NCBI GenBank assembly: GCA_963763365.1 | Contig: CAVXOE010000020.1 | Location: forward strand, 1-64,000 | Reading direction: 5' to 3' | Length of the DNA: 64,000 nucleotides | Origin: VAZQ01 sp963763365 | GTDB lineage: Bacteria > Pseudomonadota > Alphaproteobacteria > Rhizobiales > Xanthobacteraceae | In this document: positions 1-8,498 of the stretch, piece by piece | How positions within the stretch are numbered: position 1 is the first letter of the stretch | Layout of the letters: each line of letters begins with the position of its first letter | Translations under genes and position numbers: made by a program | The notes under the pieces: model-generated | Told to the model about the DNA's origin: nothing | The model's input: only the letters and a program-made list of their open reading frames with translations | Databases searched by the model: none

Positions 1-5
1 CGACT

Positions 6-629
6 CTAGCGGGAAGAGTGAGAGGCGATCATCGCCTCTCCCATGCGGATCAGGCGAGCATCCAGTCCGTCCGAGCCGACGCTCTGCGCGGTGACGCGCG
101 CACCCTCCAGCAGGAGGTGAAGTTCGTCCGCCAGCATATCCGGCTCGCTCAGTCCGGCTTCGCCGCAAAGCTGGACCAATCGAGACCGGAGCGCAGCCTT
201 GGCCTCTTCGATGACCCGCCGCGCCGGGTGACCTTTTTCCGGCAGTTCGACCGCGGCGTTGGCCAGCGGGCAGCCTCGCTCGTCGGTGCTGGCAACGTGC
301 GCGGCCATCTCCCTGAGCCAGGCCCGAAGCTGCGCCAGCGCATCGCCCGGGTGCTCTTTTTCAAATCCGGCCCAGCAAACGTCGGCGTCCTTGGCGGATT
401 CCCGCAGGTATTCCGCCACGAGTTCGTCCTTCGACGCGAAGTGGCGATAGAGCGTCATCTTGTTGGTACCGGCGGCCTCGGCGATCGCCTCGACGCCCAC
501 AGCCCGGATTCCATGCCGGTAGAACAGGTCGCCAGCGGCTTCGAGCAGGCGCTTCCGGGGCGGAATTCTCTCGTCTTTCTCGTGCGTTAAGGCGGATTTG
601 ACGATCACAGCGGCATTTCCTCTTGACAC
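6..629 (-). CDS. TetR/AcrR family transcriptional regulator
   Basis: A 207-residue repressor-type protein. Its N-terminal helix-turn-helix lies at about residues 25-70 (RKRLLEAAGDLFYRHG, then VEAIAEAAGTNKMTLYRHF), the classic TetR pattern, followed by an all-helical ligand-binding domain. The start used is GTG at 629; a second in-frame GTG at 608 is possible, and no ATG is available before the HTH. It is divergent from an Old Yellow Enzyme reductase, a common NemR/NemA-like pairing in which the regulator senses electrophiles (inference). Two perfect 18-bp direct repeats fill the shared promoter region. The effector cannot be read from sequence. Confidence 0.9.
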   Translation of the reverse strand: MSRGNAAVIVKSALTHEKDERIPPRKRLLEAAGDLFYRHGIRAVGVEAIAEAAGTNKMTLYRHFASKDELVAEYLRESAKDADVCWAGFEKEHPGDALAQLRAWLREMAAHVASTDERGCPLANAAVELPEKGHPARRVIEEAKAALRSRLVQLCGEAGLSEPDMLADELHLLLEGARVTAQSVGSDGLDARLIRMGEAMIASHSSR

Positions 630-631
630 GG

Positions 632-676
632 GTGTTACCGGTCAGTACCTATGATGTAGTGTTACCGGTCAGTACC
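632..676. promoter_or_regulatory. Candidate TetR operator: two 18-bp direct repeats
   Basis: GTGTTACCGGTCAGTACC occurs perfectly at 632-649 and again at 659-676, a 27-bp period, between the divergent TetR and ene-reductase genes. A TTGACA hexamer at 623-628 precedes the first copy, so binding could block a rightward promoter and also the regulator's own start region. Each copy is an imperfect inverted repeat around ACCGGT, as expected for a dimeric TetR site. Assignment to this regulator is inference from position. Confidence 0.6.
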
Positions 677-731
677 ACAAGATCAGACGGCAGTCACCGA
701 GTTTTTAGTTCCCGCCAGTCAGGAGCCCAAC

Positions 732-1868
732 ATGTCCACCGCCGAAGCCACTGCACCCAGCGTCCAAAGCACCCCGCGCCCGACTGCGGGGACCGAAAAC
801 CTCTTCTCGCCGTACCGTCTCGGTGACCTCGAACTCAAGAATCGCATGGTCCTATCGCCGATGACACGCAGCCGCGCCATCGAGGGCAATGTCCCGAACC
901 CGCTCGCCCCCACCTATTACGCCCAACGCGCGTCCGCCGGCCTCCAGATCACCGAGGCCAGCCAAGTGAGCCCGCGCGGCGTCGGCTACATCCGCACCCC
1001 CGGCATGCACTCGCCGGCGCAGGTTGCCGGCTGGCGCAAGGTCACCGATGCCGTCCACAAGGCCGGGGGCCGTATCTTCGCGCAGCTCTGGCACGTCGGG
1101 CGCGTCTCGCATCCGGACTTCCACAACGGCGAACTCCCCGTCGCTCCCTCCGCGCTCGCGGTCGAAGGCGAGGCCTTCACCCAGAACGGCAAGGTCAAGA
1201 TCGTGACCCCGCGCGCGCTCGAGCTCAGCGAACTGCCCGGCATCGTCGCGCAATTCCGCACCGCGGCGGAGAATGCCAAGGCGGCCGGGTTCGACGGCGT
1301 CGAACTGCACGGCGCCAACGGCTACCTGCTCGACCAGTTCCTACGCGACGGCGCGAACCGGCGCACTGACGCCTACGGGGGCAGCATCCAAAACCGCGCG
1401 CGGTTTCCGCTCGAAATCACGCAAGCTGTGATCGACGTCTGGGGCGCCGAACGCGTCGGCTACAAGCTCTCACCGCAATTCGCCGGCTACTCGATGTCGA
1501 ACTCGAACCCGGTGGCGACGTTCTCGCACATCGCGGAAGAGCTGAACCGGCTGAACATCGGATACATCCATATCGGCGAAGCGATTGCCGGTCCGATGGC
1601 GGCGCCTGCCGGTACGCTGCGGGTCACGCCGATCCTGCGCGACATCTTCAGCGGCACCGTGATCGTGAACGGCGGCTACGATGCGCGTTCCGCCAATGCG
1701 GCGATCGCCCGCGGCGAAACCGACCTGGTCGCGTTCGGCGTGCCGTTTCTGGCCAATCCGGATCTGCCGGCGCGCTATCGCAGCGACCGGCCGCTCAATG
1801 CCCCCGATCAGGCCACGTTCTATGCCGGCGAGGAGAAGGGCTACGTGGACTATCCGGCGTTGTCGTAA
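732..1868 (+). CDS. Alkene reductase, Old Yellow Enzyme family (NemA-like)
   Basis: A 378-residue FMN-dependent NADPH ene-reductase. Family marks are PMTRSRA near the N-terminus, QLWHVGR in the active-site region, the substrate-binding His/Asn pair with catalytic Tyr in HGANGYLLDQF, the DAYGGSIQNR strand, and the phosphate-binding NGGYDARSAN...VAFGVPFLANPDLP. Such enzymes reduce activated C=C bonds, and some reduce nitroesters. The usual FMN-contacting Arg in the VGxRLSP strand is Lys here (VGYKLSP). It is divergent from the TetR gene and followed after 46 bp by a small ORF. It probably acts as a detoxification enzyme induced by its substrate. Confidence 0.93.
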   Translation: MSTAEATAPSVQSTPRPTAGTENLFSPYRLGDLELKNRMVLSPMTRSRAIEGNVPNPLAPTYYAQRASAGLQITEASQVSPRGVGYIRTPGMHSPAQVAGWRKVTDAVHKAGGRIFAQLWHVGRVSHPDFHNGELPVAPSALAVEGEAFTQNGKVKIVTPRALELSELPGIVAQFRTAAENAKAAGFDGVELHGANGYLLDQFLRDGANRRTDAYGGSIQNRARFPLEITQAVIDVWGAERVGYKLSPQFAGYSMSNSNPVATFSHIAEELNRLNIGYIHIGEAIAGPMAAPAGTLRVTPILRDIFSGTVIVNGGYDARSANAAIARGETDLVAFGVPFLANPDLPARYRSDRPLNAPDQATFYAGEEKGYVDYPALS

Positions 1869-1914
1869 TCGACGCGCCTTCACCAGGGGTTTGCAATCCG
1901 ACAGGAGCATTCAG

Positions 1915-2094
1915 ATGAAACCGATATATCAAGAACTGACGCTGAAGAACGTGCTGGCCGATCCGATGGTCCGCCTCGCGATGAACGCCGATCACGTCGA
2001 TCCGCAGGAGCTCGGCGCCATGCTGGCAAGCGTTGCCAAGACGCTGGAACATTCGGCTCCGCGCTTGTCCGCGTGTTCGCAAGCTTGTTATTGA
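1915..2094 (+). CDS. Small hypothetical protein downstream of the ene-reductase
   Basis: A 59-residue ORF beginning MKPIYQELTLKNVLADPMVR. A good Shine-Dalgarno (AGGAG at 1903-1907, 7 nt before ATG) and close spacing to the preceding reductase gene suggest co-transcription. There is no signal peptide or membrane segment. The final residues (SACSQACY) run toward a palindromic repeat that begins 13 bp after the stop. I do not recognise a family; small proteins in this position are common in rhizobia. The protein could be part of the TetR-controlled unit. Confidence 0.55.
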   Translation: MKPIYQELTLKNVLADPMVRLAMNADHVDPQELGAMLASVAKTLEHSAPRLSACSQACY

Positions 2095-2106
2095 AGTGTA
2101 TTCCGG

Positions 2107-2192
2107 CGTCATTGCGAGGAGCCCGCAGGGCGACGAAGCAATCCAGACTTCATAACACTATGCTGGATTGCTTCGCTCCGCTCGCAATGACG
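2107..2192. repeat. Palindromic repeat family R1 (CGTCATTGCGAG type)
   Basis: Arms CGTCATTGCGAG...GAAGCAATCCAG and CTGGATTGCTTCG...CTCGCAATGACG form a long hairpin. Other copies lie at 22783-22855, 36635-36725 and 47007-47092. It lies between convergent genes, so it could act as a transcription terminator or REP/BIME-like element. Confidence 0.85.
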
Positions 2193-2269
2193 GCATAAGC
2201 CGCATGGATGCCGACAAAAACGAAGGCCGCCGGTTGGCGGCCTTCGTGCGTTTGCGGACCGCTTCGATC

Positions 2270-3994
2270 TCAGTATTTCGCCTCGAAGCCCGTCATCTTG
2301 GTCATGTCGGGATAGAGCACGCCAACCGCGCCTTTCAGTGCCGAGCGCGGGTTGTACCAGATGGCGCCGTCGCGGGTGATTTCGATCTTCGGCAGATCGC
2401 CGCGCTGCACCGCCGGATAGAAAGTGAACTTCTCGGTCTTCTGGTCGAACTTGATGATCGCCCCGCCCATGGCACCGTCCGCGATCCACATGTTGTTGTC
2501 CTTGTCCGCCCAGATGTCGTAGGGCTCGGCGAAGGCCACCGGCATCTTGTATTCGACCATCTTGCCGGTCGCCGGATCGAGCTTGCCGATCTTGCCGTTC
2601 GAGAACACGCCGTACCAGACGATGCCGTTGTGATCGACGCTGCCGCGGCGGATCAGGCAGTACGGGTCGTCTTCGTAGGCGGTGAGCACCGGGTATTCGG
2701 TGAACTCCTCCTCCTTCGGGTCGAACTTCGCCATCCGGCAGGCGGTGAACTGCGACATCCAGATGTTGCCCTGCTTGTCCTTGTCGGCGCCGTACGGATA
2801 GGAGCCGAAGGTCGGTGGCTCGTAGAGCGAGATCTTGCCGGTCTTCTGGTCGAACTTGGCAAGGCGGTTGCCGCGGATGACGGTCAGCCAGATGTTGTCC
2901 TCGGCGTCCACGATCGGGTCGTGGCCGCGCGTCTTGAACACGCCGCTCGGATCGATCGAATAGCGGTCCATCTTGCCGGTCTTCGGGTCAAGCCGGCCGA
3001 ACTTCGAGCCGACGGTCTCGCCCCACCAGACGATGCCTTTGGAGTCGACCGTGATGCCGTGCGGGATGCCGCGTTCGGGCAGCGGATAGGTCTCCCACTT
3101 CACGGTGCGCGGATCGAGCTTGGTGATGCCGTTCTTGGTGCCGCGATCGGTCATCCAGACGTTGCCGTCCGGATCGAAGTACGGGTTCTGCCCGACCGGA
3201 CGGGTGTTGCCGCCGAGCTTCGGCATCTCGTATTCGACGTACATCGCCTTGCCGAGCGCCGCCTCATCGAGCGGCATATCGGACTCGATCATGAGCGCGC
3301 GCTTCTTGGCGTTCGGGCCCATATAGGTCGCGAGATAATCGAGCAGAAGCTGCCGGTCCTTCGGCGTCATCTTGCCGGGCGGAACGGCCACATCGGCGCC
3401 GTTGATGCGCTTGCTCATGGTGTTGATGGCGGCGTCCCAGGTCGCGCGGTCCCAGGTCTTGAGCGAGTAGAAATTCATGCCGTGGCACGACATGCAGACG
3501 CGCTCCAGCACCTGGCGGCCGGGCGCCGGCGGATGCACCTTGTCGTAGTCGGTGTGGAACTCGACGTCCTTCTCGGTGATGGTGGCGCGGCCCGGATAGG
3601 CAACGACGGTAGAGGGCCCATTGACGCCGGGCTTGGGAGTGAGATCGGCCTCCTTGAGGGCAACATCGGCCTTCGAGGTCGCGCCGGCCTTGATCGTGAC
3701 CTTCTGCGGATCGGAGGTGAAGCCGCGCCGCCCGACGGTCAATTCGTATTCGCCTGGATAGAGATTGATCGCCTGATACTTGCCGCCCGAGGTGTAGACC
3801 ATGAAGGTCACGCCCTTCTCGGCGTTGCGCAGATAGACCTGCGCGGCCGTGAACGGCTTCGAGGCCGTGACGATGCCGGTCACCGCGCCGGTGCCCGCGA
3901 TCGTCGAGCCGTCGGCCGCGGCCGGCGCCGCTGCCAGCACACAGCCGAGCAACGGTAGGACGAGCTTCATGAAGACTTGTAGTCGTTGGGACAT
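2270..3994 (-). CDS. Exported three-domain protein: regulatory-like domain, cytochrome c motif, Vgb-type beta-propeller
   Basis: 574 residues from the ATG at 3994, chosen because GGAG sits 8 nt upstream and a signal peptide follows (KLVLPLLGCVLAAAPAAADG); the longer frame upstream lacks both. Residues about 35-115 resemble a carboxypeptidase-regulatory/CNA-B-like beta-sandwich (PGEYELTVGRRGF). CMSCH at 167-171 is a single c-type haem site, with candidate Met ligands downstream. Residues about 280-574 contain repeated blades (DPDGNVWMTDRG, DSKGIVWWGE, DKQGNIWMSQ, DKDNNMWIADG) typical of virginiamycin-B-lyase/SMP-30 propellers. The whole should be periplasmic and redox-capable. Substrate unknown; this is probably not an antibiotic lyase. 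Confidence 0.85.
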   Translation of the reverse strand: MSQRLQVFMKLVLPLLGCVLAAAPAAADGSTIAGTGAVTGIVTASKPFTAAQVYLRNAEKGVTFMVYTSGGKYQAINLYPGEYELTVGRRGFTSDPQKVTIKAGATSKADVALKEADLTPKPGVNGPSTVVAYPGRATITEKDVEFHTDYDKVHPPAPGRQVLERVCMSCHGMNFYSLKTWDRATWDAAINTMSKRINGADVAVPPGKMTPKDRQLLLDYLATYMGPNAKKRALMIESDMPLDEAALGKAMYVEYEMPKLGGNTRPVGQNPYFDPDGNVWMTDRGTKNGITKLDPRTVKWETYPLPERGIPHGITVDSKGIVWWGETVGSKFGRLDPKTGKMDRYSIDPSGVFKTRGHDPIVDAEDNIWLTVIRGNRLAKFDQKTGKISLYEPPTFGSYPYGADKDKQGNIWMSQFTACRMAKFDPKEEEFTEYPVLTAYEDDPYCLIRRGSVDHNGIVWYGVFSNGKIGKLDPATGKMVEYKMPVAFAEPYDIWADKDNNMWIADGAMGGAIIKFDQKTEKFTFYPAVQRGDLPKIEITRDGAIWYNPRSALKGAVGVLYPDMTKMTGFEAKY

Positions 3995-4103
3995 GGGCTC
4001 ACTCCGATGATGCAGTTTTTGTGTTGACGCCGCTGCGGTCCCTGCATCTGGAACCGCGGCGGCCATGATGAAACGGCGCGGCAGATGCCGCGCCGAACCT
4101 CGC

Positions 4104-4310
4104 TCAATCACGCACGACCACCAAACGGTCGGTCCCAGATTCGCCGCCCCACGCCTCGCCCGGCCGTCCCAGCATCTGACGGATGTTGGCGCCGCGCTTG
4201 TCGCTCGGGAAGCTTTGATAGGACGGGAGCTGATAGTAGCTGACCTGCGCGGCCTGCGCGGAGCCGAGCGCGAGCGCCGCCGTTGCCGGCGCCGTAAGGA
4301 TGCGGACCAT
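4104..4310 (-). CDS. Small exported hypothetical protein
   Basis: A 68-residue protein starting MVRILTAPATAALALGSAQA, which reads as a signal peptide with cleavage after AQA, leaving a mature peptide of about 48 residues rich in Gly, Arg and Ser (GRPGEAWGGESGTDRLVVVRD). A GGAGGG Shine-Dalgarno lies just upstream. It precedes the cytochrome/beta-propeller gene by about 110 bp on the same strand, so it may be a partner in the same unit. I do not recognise a family. Confidence 0.6.
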   Translation of the reverse strand: MVRILTAPATAALALGSAQAAQVSYYQLPSYQSFPSDKRGANIRQMLGRPGEAWGGESGTDRLVVVRD

Positions 4311-4454
4311 GAGTCTGCCCTCCGAGCCGAAGCTCATCCGAACTCAAGCCATCCGCGGCAAACTTACTCCGTTGCAACGTAGGCGTAAGCGCGTGCGCGC
4401 ATAAAATTTACGTAAATTCCATTCTGGGCCGCGGCGATCCTACGGCGCGGCCAA

Positions 4455-4940
4455 TCATTCGGCGGCTTCGCGTCCGCCGGACGGCCGCACCCAGCGGTCG
4501 GCCAAAGCGTCGTCGGATCGCTTCGCGTCGACCCAGTCGGCACCGTCGGCATACTCGACCTGCTTCCAGAACGGTGCGCGGGTCTTGAGGTAGTCCATCA
4601 GGAATTCAGCCGCCGCGAACGCATCCTGCCGGTGCGACGACGCGGTGACGACCAGCACGATCTCTTCCCCGGGCGTGAGCCGTCCGTAGCGATGGATCAC
4701 GGTGACGCCGAGCAGCGGCCAGCGCTGCTGCGCGGATTCCACGTGACGTGCGATCTCGGCCTCCGCCATGTCGGGATAGTGCTCGAGCGTCATCGCCACG
4801 AGCGGCCGGCCGGATTCGTCGCCGCGGCAAATGCCGGTGAAGGTCACGACCGCGCCGATATCGCCGCGGCCGCGCGTGAGCTGCGCGGTTTCTTGCGCCG
4901 TATCGAACGGTTCAAGCTGCAAACGGATGGTGGCGGTCAT
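4455..4940 (-). CDS. moaE: Molybdopterin synthase catalytic subunit MoaE
   Basis: A 161-residue protein with full MoaE signatures: VVTFTGICRGD, MTLEHYPDMAE, VIHRYGRLTPGEEIVLVVTASSHR and the active-site lysine region DYLKTRAPFWKQ. MoaE with MoaD inserts the dithiolene sulfurs into cPMP to make molybdopterin in the cytoplasm. It lies 37 bp downstream of moaD and in line with pgsA, a common alphaproteobacterial order. The last about 15 residues (VRPSGGREAAE) are a non-conserved tail. Confidence 0.96.
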   Translation of the reverse strand: MTATIRLQLEPFDTAQETAQLTRGRGDIGAVVTFTGICRGDESGRPLVAMTLEHYPDMAEAEIARHVESAQQRWPLLGVTVIHRYGRLTPGEEIVLVVTASSHRQDAFAAAEFLMDYLKTRAPFWKQVEYADGADWVDAKRSDDALADRWVRPSGGREAAE

Positions 4941-4977
4941 CCGGCTTGGACTCCAAGGCGGCGCTGGGCCGCAGGCA

Positions 4978-5229
4978 TCATCCGCCGGTCATCGGCGGGA
5001 AGAATGCGATTTCGTGCGCGCCCGCGATCGCCGTGTCGGCGCGAACATGCGCGCGATCGACCGCGGCGCGGATCACCTTGGGGTTCTCGAACGCATAGGC
5101 GTATTCCTCGCCCTGCTGCGCCAGAAAGGTCATGAGATCGGCAATCGTCGTGACCGAAGCGGGAAGCTCGATTTCTTCTTCCGGCTTGCCGACGCGTTCG
5201 CGCACCCACGCAAAATAACGCAACTTCAC
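4978..5229 (-). CDS. moaD: Molybdopterin synthase sulfur carrier subunit MoaD
   Basis: 83 residues with a ubiquitin-like fold and the essential C-terminal Gly-Gly (FFPPMTGG), which is thiocarboxylated to donate sulfur to MoaE. The start is GTG at 5229, giving MKLRYFAWVRERVGKPEEEI, the usual MoaD N-terminus. It is followed by moaE. The 167 bp between the pgsA stop and this GTG is entirely a two-hairpin repeat, so the pgsA-moaD transcript would carry that structure just before this start. Confidence 0.95.
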   Translation of the reverse strand: MKLRYFAWVRERVGKPEEEIELPASVTTIADLMTFLAQQGEEYAYAFENPKVIRAAVDRAHVRADTAIAGAHEIAFFPPMTGG

Positions 5230-5232
5230 ACC

Positions 5233-5399
5233 AGTGTCCCGAATCCGAAGTTCGCTCCAATTTCACCGCGCCCCCTTCAGCGAACTTCGGATTTCAAAGG
5301 GGACACTGGCAACATTATGAATCTAGTGTGGCTTTGGATTTGACGTTCCTACGACGGTCGTGCCGCAATACTGGTAGGAACGTCAAATCCGCCACACTA
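5233..5399. repeat. Two-hairpin repeat family R4, copy 1
   Basis: Hairpin 1 (5233-5307) has outer arms AGTGTCCC/GGGACACT and an inner stem CCGAAGTTCGCT/AGCGAACTTCGG. Hairpin 2 (5324-5399) has arms near TAGTGTGG...GACGTTCCTAC and GTAGGAACGTC...CCACACTA. A spacer related to GCAACATTATGAATC joins them. The second copy at 39146-39314 keeps both outer parts and the hairpin-2 sequence, but has a different, still complementary, inner stem in hairpin 1. This copy includes the pgsA stop codon. Confidence 0.85.
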
Positions 5400-6005
5400 A
5401 TCCTCGATCAAGTGCCGCGCCCCGGCGCGGAAATAGTCCCAGCCAGTGTACAGGGTCAGCAACGCCGAGAGCCAGAGCAGCGTCAGCCCCATCGGGGTCA
5501 CCATCGGCAAAACCACATCGCCCGCCCGGCCGGCTACCAGGAAACCGACCGCGACGAGCTGCAACGTCGTCTTCCACTTGGCGAGTTGCGTCACCGGCAC
5601 GCTCACGCGCAGTTCGGCGAGATATTCGCGCAGGCCCGACACCAGAATCTCGCGGCACAGGATCACGATCGCCGCCCACAGCGACCAGCCGCGGATCGTC
5701 CCGTCGGCGGCGAGCATCAGGAGGCACGATGACACCAACAACTTGTCGGCGATCGGATCGAGCATGCGGCCGAAGGTCGACTGCTCGCCCCACTTGCGGG
5801 CGAGATAGCCGTCGAGGATGTCGGTCACGCCGGCGCAAATGAAAATGAACAGCGCCACCCAGCGCAGCCACAAGCCGCCCTGCAGGATGTCCTGCCAATA
5901 GAGGCAGCCGACCACCAGGGGAACGGCCACGATACGCGAATAGGTCAGGAGATTGGGGAGCGCGAGCGGCCGCGCCGGTAATGGTCTCGATGCGACAGCT
6001 TTCAT
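5397..6005 (-). CDS. pgsA: CDP-diacylglycerol--glycerol-3-phosphate 3-phosphatidyltransferase PgsA
   Basis: A 202-residue integral membrane enzyme making phosphatidylglycerol-phosphate, the first step to PG and cardiolipin. The CDP-alcohol phosphatidyltransferase motif D-G-x2-A-R-x8-G-x3-D-x3-D is complete (D65 G66 .. A69 R70 .. G79 .. D83 .. D87). Several hydrophobic segments follow. N-terminal PNLLTYSRIVAVPLVV is typical. The TAG stop lies in the R4 repeat. It is in line with moaD/moaE, and uvrC lies upstream on the same strand. Confidence 0.95.
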   Translation of the reverse strand: MKAVASRPLPARPLALPNLLTYSRIVAVPLVVGCLYWQDILQGGLWLRWVALFIFICAGVTDILDGYLARKWGEQSTFGRMLDPIADKLLVSSCLLMLAADGTIRGWSLWAAIVILCREILVSGLREYLAELRVSVPVTQLAKWKTTLQLVAVGFLVAGRAGDVVLPMVTPMGLTLLWLSALLTLYTGWDYFRAGARHLIED

Positions 6006-6214
6006 GGCCCGAGAGACTACCCTTCCTGCCCCTGCATCAAAAGGGAAAGCCTCCGGCTCATCCCCAGTGATTTCGCCGCAAGGACCCGATCTGAACGGCC
6101 GGAGTGCAAGCTACAAACCCGATTGCCCACTCTAAAGCAATCGCGACACGCGTTCGTGACAGCGAATTGACCCCGCGAAAATGGGGATTTGCCGCGGCGC
6201 CCGCAACGGGGGCG

Positions 6215-6697
6215 CTAACCGGCGCGTTCGTGGAAGAAATCATAGATCTTGCGTGCGGTTTCGGCGCTGATGCCGGGAACTTTGGCCAGGTCGGCCGGCG
6301 CCGCACGTTCGATGGCCTTCAGCGTCCCGAAATGATGGAGCAGCGCGCGCTTCCGCGTCGGGCCGACCCCGGGGATTTCCTGCAGCCCGCCCTCGCGAAT
6401 GTCACGCCGGCGGCGGGCGCGATGCGAACCGATTGCGAAGCGGTGAGCCTCGTCGCGCAGCCGCTGCACGAAATAGAGCACCGGGTCACGGGGCTTGAGC
6501 TTGAACGGCTCGCGCCCTGGCAGAAAGAAGGTCTCCATTCCGGCGTCGCGGTCCGGGCCCTTGGCGATGCCGGCGAGCGGCACGTCGGTGATGCCAAGCG
6601 CGGCCAGCGTCTCCCGCGCGGCACTGAGCTGCCCGCGCCCGCCATCGATCAGCACGAGATCGGGCCAGGGGGATTGCGCTTCGTCTTCGTCGATCAT
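6215..6697 (-). pseudogene. uvrC: uvrC, C-terminal fragment
   Basis: 160 residues matching the UvrC C-terminus: DLVLIDGGRGQLSAA (third acidic residue of the RNase H-like nuclease), the KPRDPVLYFVQRLRDEAHRFA helix, and the tandem helix-hairpin-helix (LQEIPGVGPTRKRALLHHFG, LAKVPGISAETARKIYDFF). The frame is open upstream only to about 6814 and is not the frame of the N-terminal fragment. An ATG at 6697 could reinitiate, but no strong Shine-Dalgarno was seen. Separated from the rest by a palindromic repeat insertion. Confidence 0.85.
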
Positions 6698-6728
6698 CCG
6701 TTCGGGCCCACGCGCTCTACGGCTTGCT

Positions 6729-6923
6729 CCGTTGCTCTCTCCGCTTGCTCCGTTACCCTCTCCCCTTGTGGGAGAGGGTGCCCGAGCGCAGCGAGGGCGG
6801 GTGAGGGGGCAGCCTCAATCACCGGCACACAGCCCCCTCACCCGGCTCGCCTTCGCTTCGCTCAGGCGATCCACCCTCTCCCACAAGGGGAGAGGGTAAC
6901 GGAGCAAGTGGAGAGGATGACGG
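6729..6923. repeat. Palindromic repeat family R5 inserted in uvrC
   Basis: A 195-bp inverted repeat whose arms share CCGTTACCCTCTCCCC...TGTGGGAGAGGGTG on one side and the complement on the other, with internal short arms (GTGAGGGGGC / GCCCCCTCAC). It lies inside the uvrC coding region and contains the stop codons of both flanking frames (6815-6821), at the centre of the palindrome. Confidence 0.85.
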
Positions 6924-8498
6924 AGTGCGGGGCTCGGCCGCCACTAAATCGATCGAGCCCAATTCACCGCCCCGCAATTTTCCATCCGCCCGCGGCGCTT
7001 CGTCGATCAGCCGTTTGAAGCGGCGGCTCAGGACCTCGCGCATCATGCCGAAGTCGTCGCCCGGCGCGAGATCGGCGGAGCGGATGTTGAACTTGCGGTA
7101 CTGGTTCTTCTGAAATCCCTCGCGCCCGGCGACGATCATGGCGCCGACGGCGTTCGAGCCCTGGATGTGGCTGTTGTCGTAAACCTCGATGCGCCGGGGC
7201 GCACGCGGCAGCCCGAAGGTTTCGGTCAACGCCTCGAGCAATCTGCGTTGCGAGGACGTGTCCGCGAGCTTGCGGGCAAGCGCCTCGCGCGCATTGGCGA
7301 GCGCGTGGTCGATCAGTTCCTTGCGCTCGCCGCGCTGCGGCACGCCGATCTCGACCTTGATGCCGCTTTTGGTGCTCAAGGCCTCGGCCAGCAGCGCGCG
7401 CTCGTCGATCTCATGCGAGAGCAGGATGCAACGCGGGCACGGCTTGTCGTCGTAGAACTGCGCCAGGAACGCACCCAGCACTTCGCCGGCGGCGAGCGAG
7501 CGGTCTGCCTTCGGGAAGTACGCGCGATTGCCCCAGTTCTGGCCGGTGCGGAAGAAGAACACCTCGACGCAACTGAACCCGCCCTCCTGGTGGACGGCGA
7601 AGACGTCGGCCTCTTCCACGTTGCGTGGATTGATGCCCTGGTGACCCTGCACGGCCGAGAGCGCGGCAAGCCGGTCGCGATAGATCGCGGCCCGCTCGAA
7701 ATCGAGCACGCCCGACGCGGTCTCCATCTCGTGCGCGAGCTCTTCCTTGACGGCCCGGCTCTTGCCGGAGAGGAAATCGTTCGCCTCGCGCACAAGCTCG
7801 GTGTACTCGGCGAATTCGATCTCGCGCGTGCACGGGCCGGAGCAGCGCTTGATCTGGTAGAGGAGGCACGGCCGCGTGCGGCTTTCGAAGAAGCCGTCCG
7901 AACAGGAGCGCAGCAGGAACGCCCGCTGCAAGGCGGTGATGGTGCGATTGACCGCCCACACCGAGGCGAACGGGCCGTAGTATTTGCCCGGCCGCGTGCG
8001 CGCGCCACGGTGCTTCAAGATCTGCGGCGCCCAGTGGTCGGCGGTGATCAGGATATAGGGGAACGACTTGTCGTCGCGCAGCAGCACGTTGAAGCGCGGA
8101 CGCAGCCGCTTGATGAGGTTGGCTTCGAGCAGCAGCGCTTCGGTCTCGGTCGCGGTCGAGACAAATTCGAGCGAGGCGGTCGCCGCGATCATGCGCTCGA
8201 TGCGCGGGTCGTAGCCGGTCGGCCGCGTGTAGGCGACGATGCGCTTTTTGATGTTCTTCGCTTTGCCGACGTAGAGCACCTCGCCGTTGGCATCGATCAT
8301 CCGGTAGACGCCGGGCGAAGACGGCGCGTGCTTGGCGTGGCGCGTGATGGCGGCGCGGCCGGCCGCGAGCGGTCCGACGGCGGCCGCGAGATCGATCGAT
8401 TGACCGGCGACCTCCTGCTCGAGCTCGGGCAAAGTCTGCTCGTCGTCCTCCTCGACGAGCTCGGTCGATGGATCGATGTCTTTCTTCCGGCCGGCCAT
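6819..8498 (-). pseudogene. uvrC: uvrC, N-terminal fragment (excinuclease ABC subunit C)
   Basis: 559 residues. GIY-YIG nuclease near residues 60-140 (SSPGVYRMIDANGEVLYVGK), cysteine-rich region (CLLYQIKRCSGPC), UVR motif (LDFERAAIYRDRL), then the start of the RNase H-like 5-prime nuclease domain with VYDNSHIQG. The native reading ends near residue 510 (FKRLIDEAPRADG); the remainder up to the stop is translated repeat (PLAPLPSPLVGEG). Incision on both sides of a lesion needs both halves, so the locus as read should be non-functional unless the two fragments assemble. A truncation of this conserved repair gene is surprising; assembly error in the palindrome is possible. Confidence 0.85.

Noticed and set aside
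2168..3958. A 596-codon open frame on the plus strand opposite the beta-propeller gene
   Set aside because: Composition is Arg/His/Val/Leu-rich antisense sequence typical of high-GC shadows; the minus-strand reading has a signal peptide, haem motif and propeller blades.
6695..6822. Programmed ribosomal frameshift joining the two uvrC fragments
   Set aside because: The two frames do not overlap: one closes at 6819 and the other opens only below 6815, so no single slip can join them.
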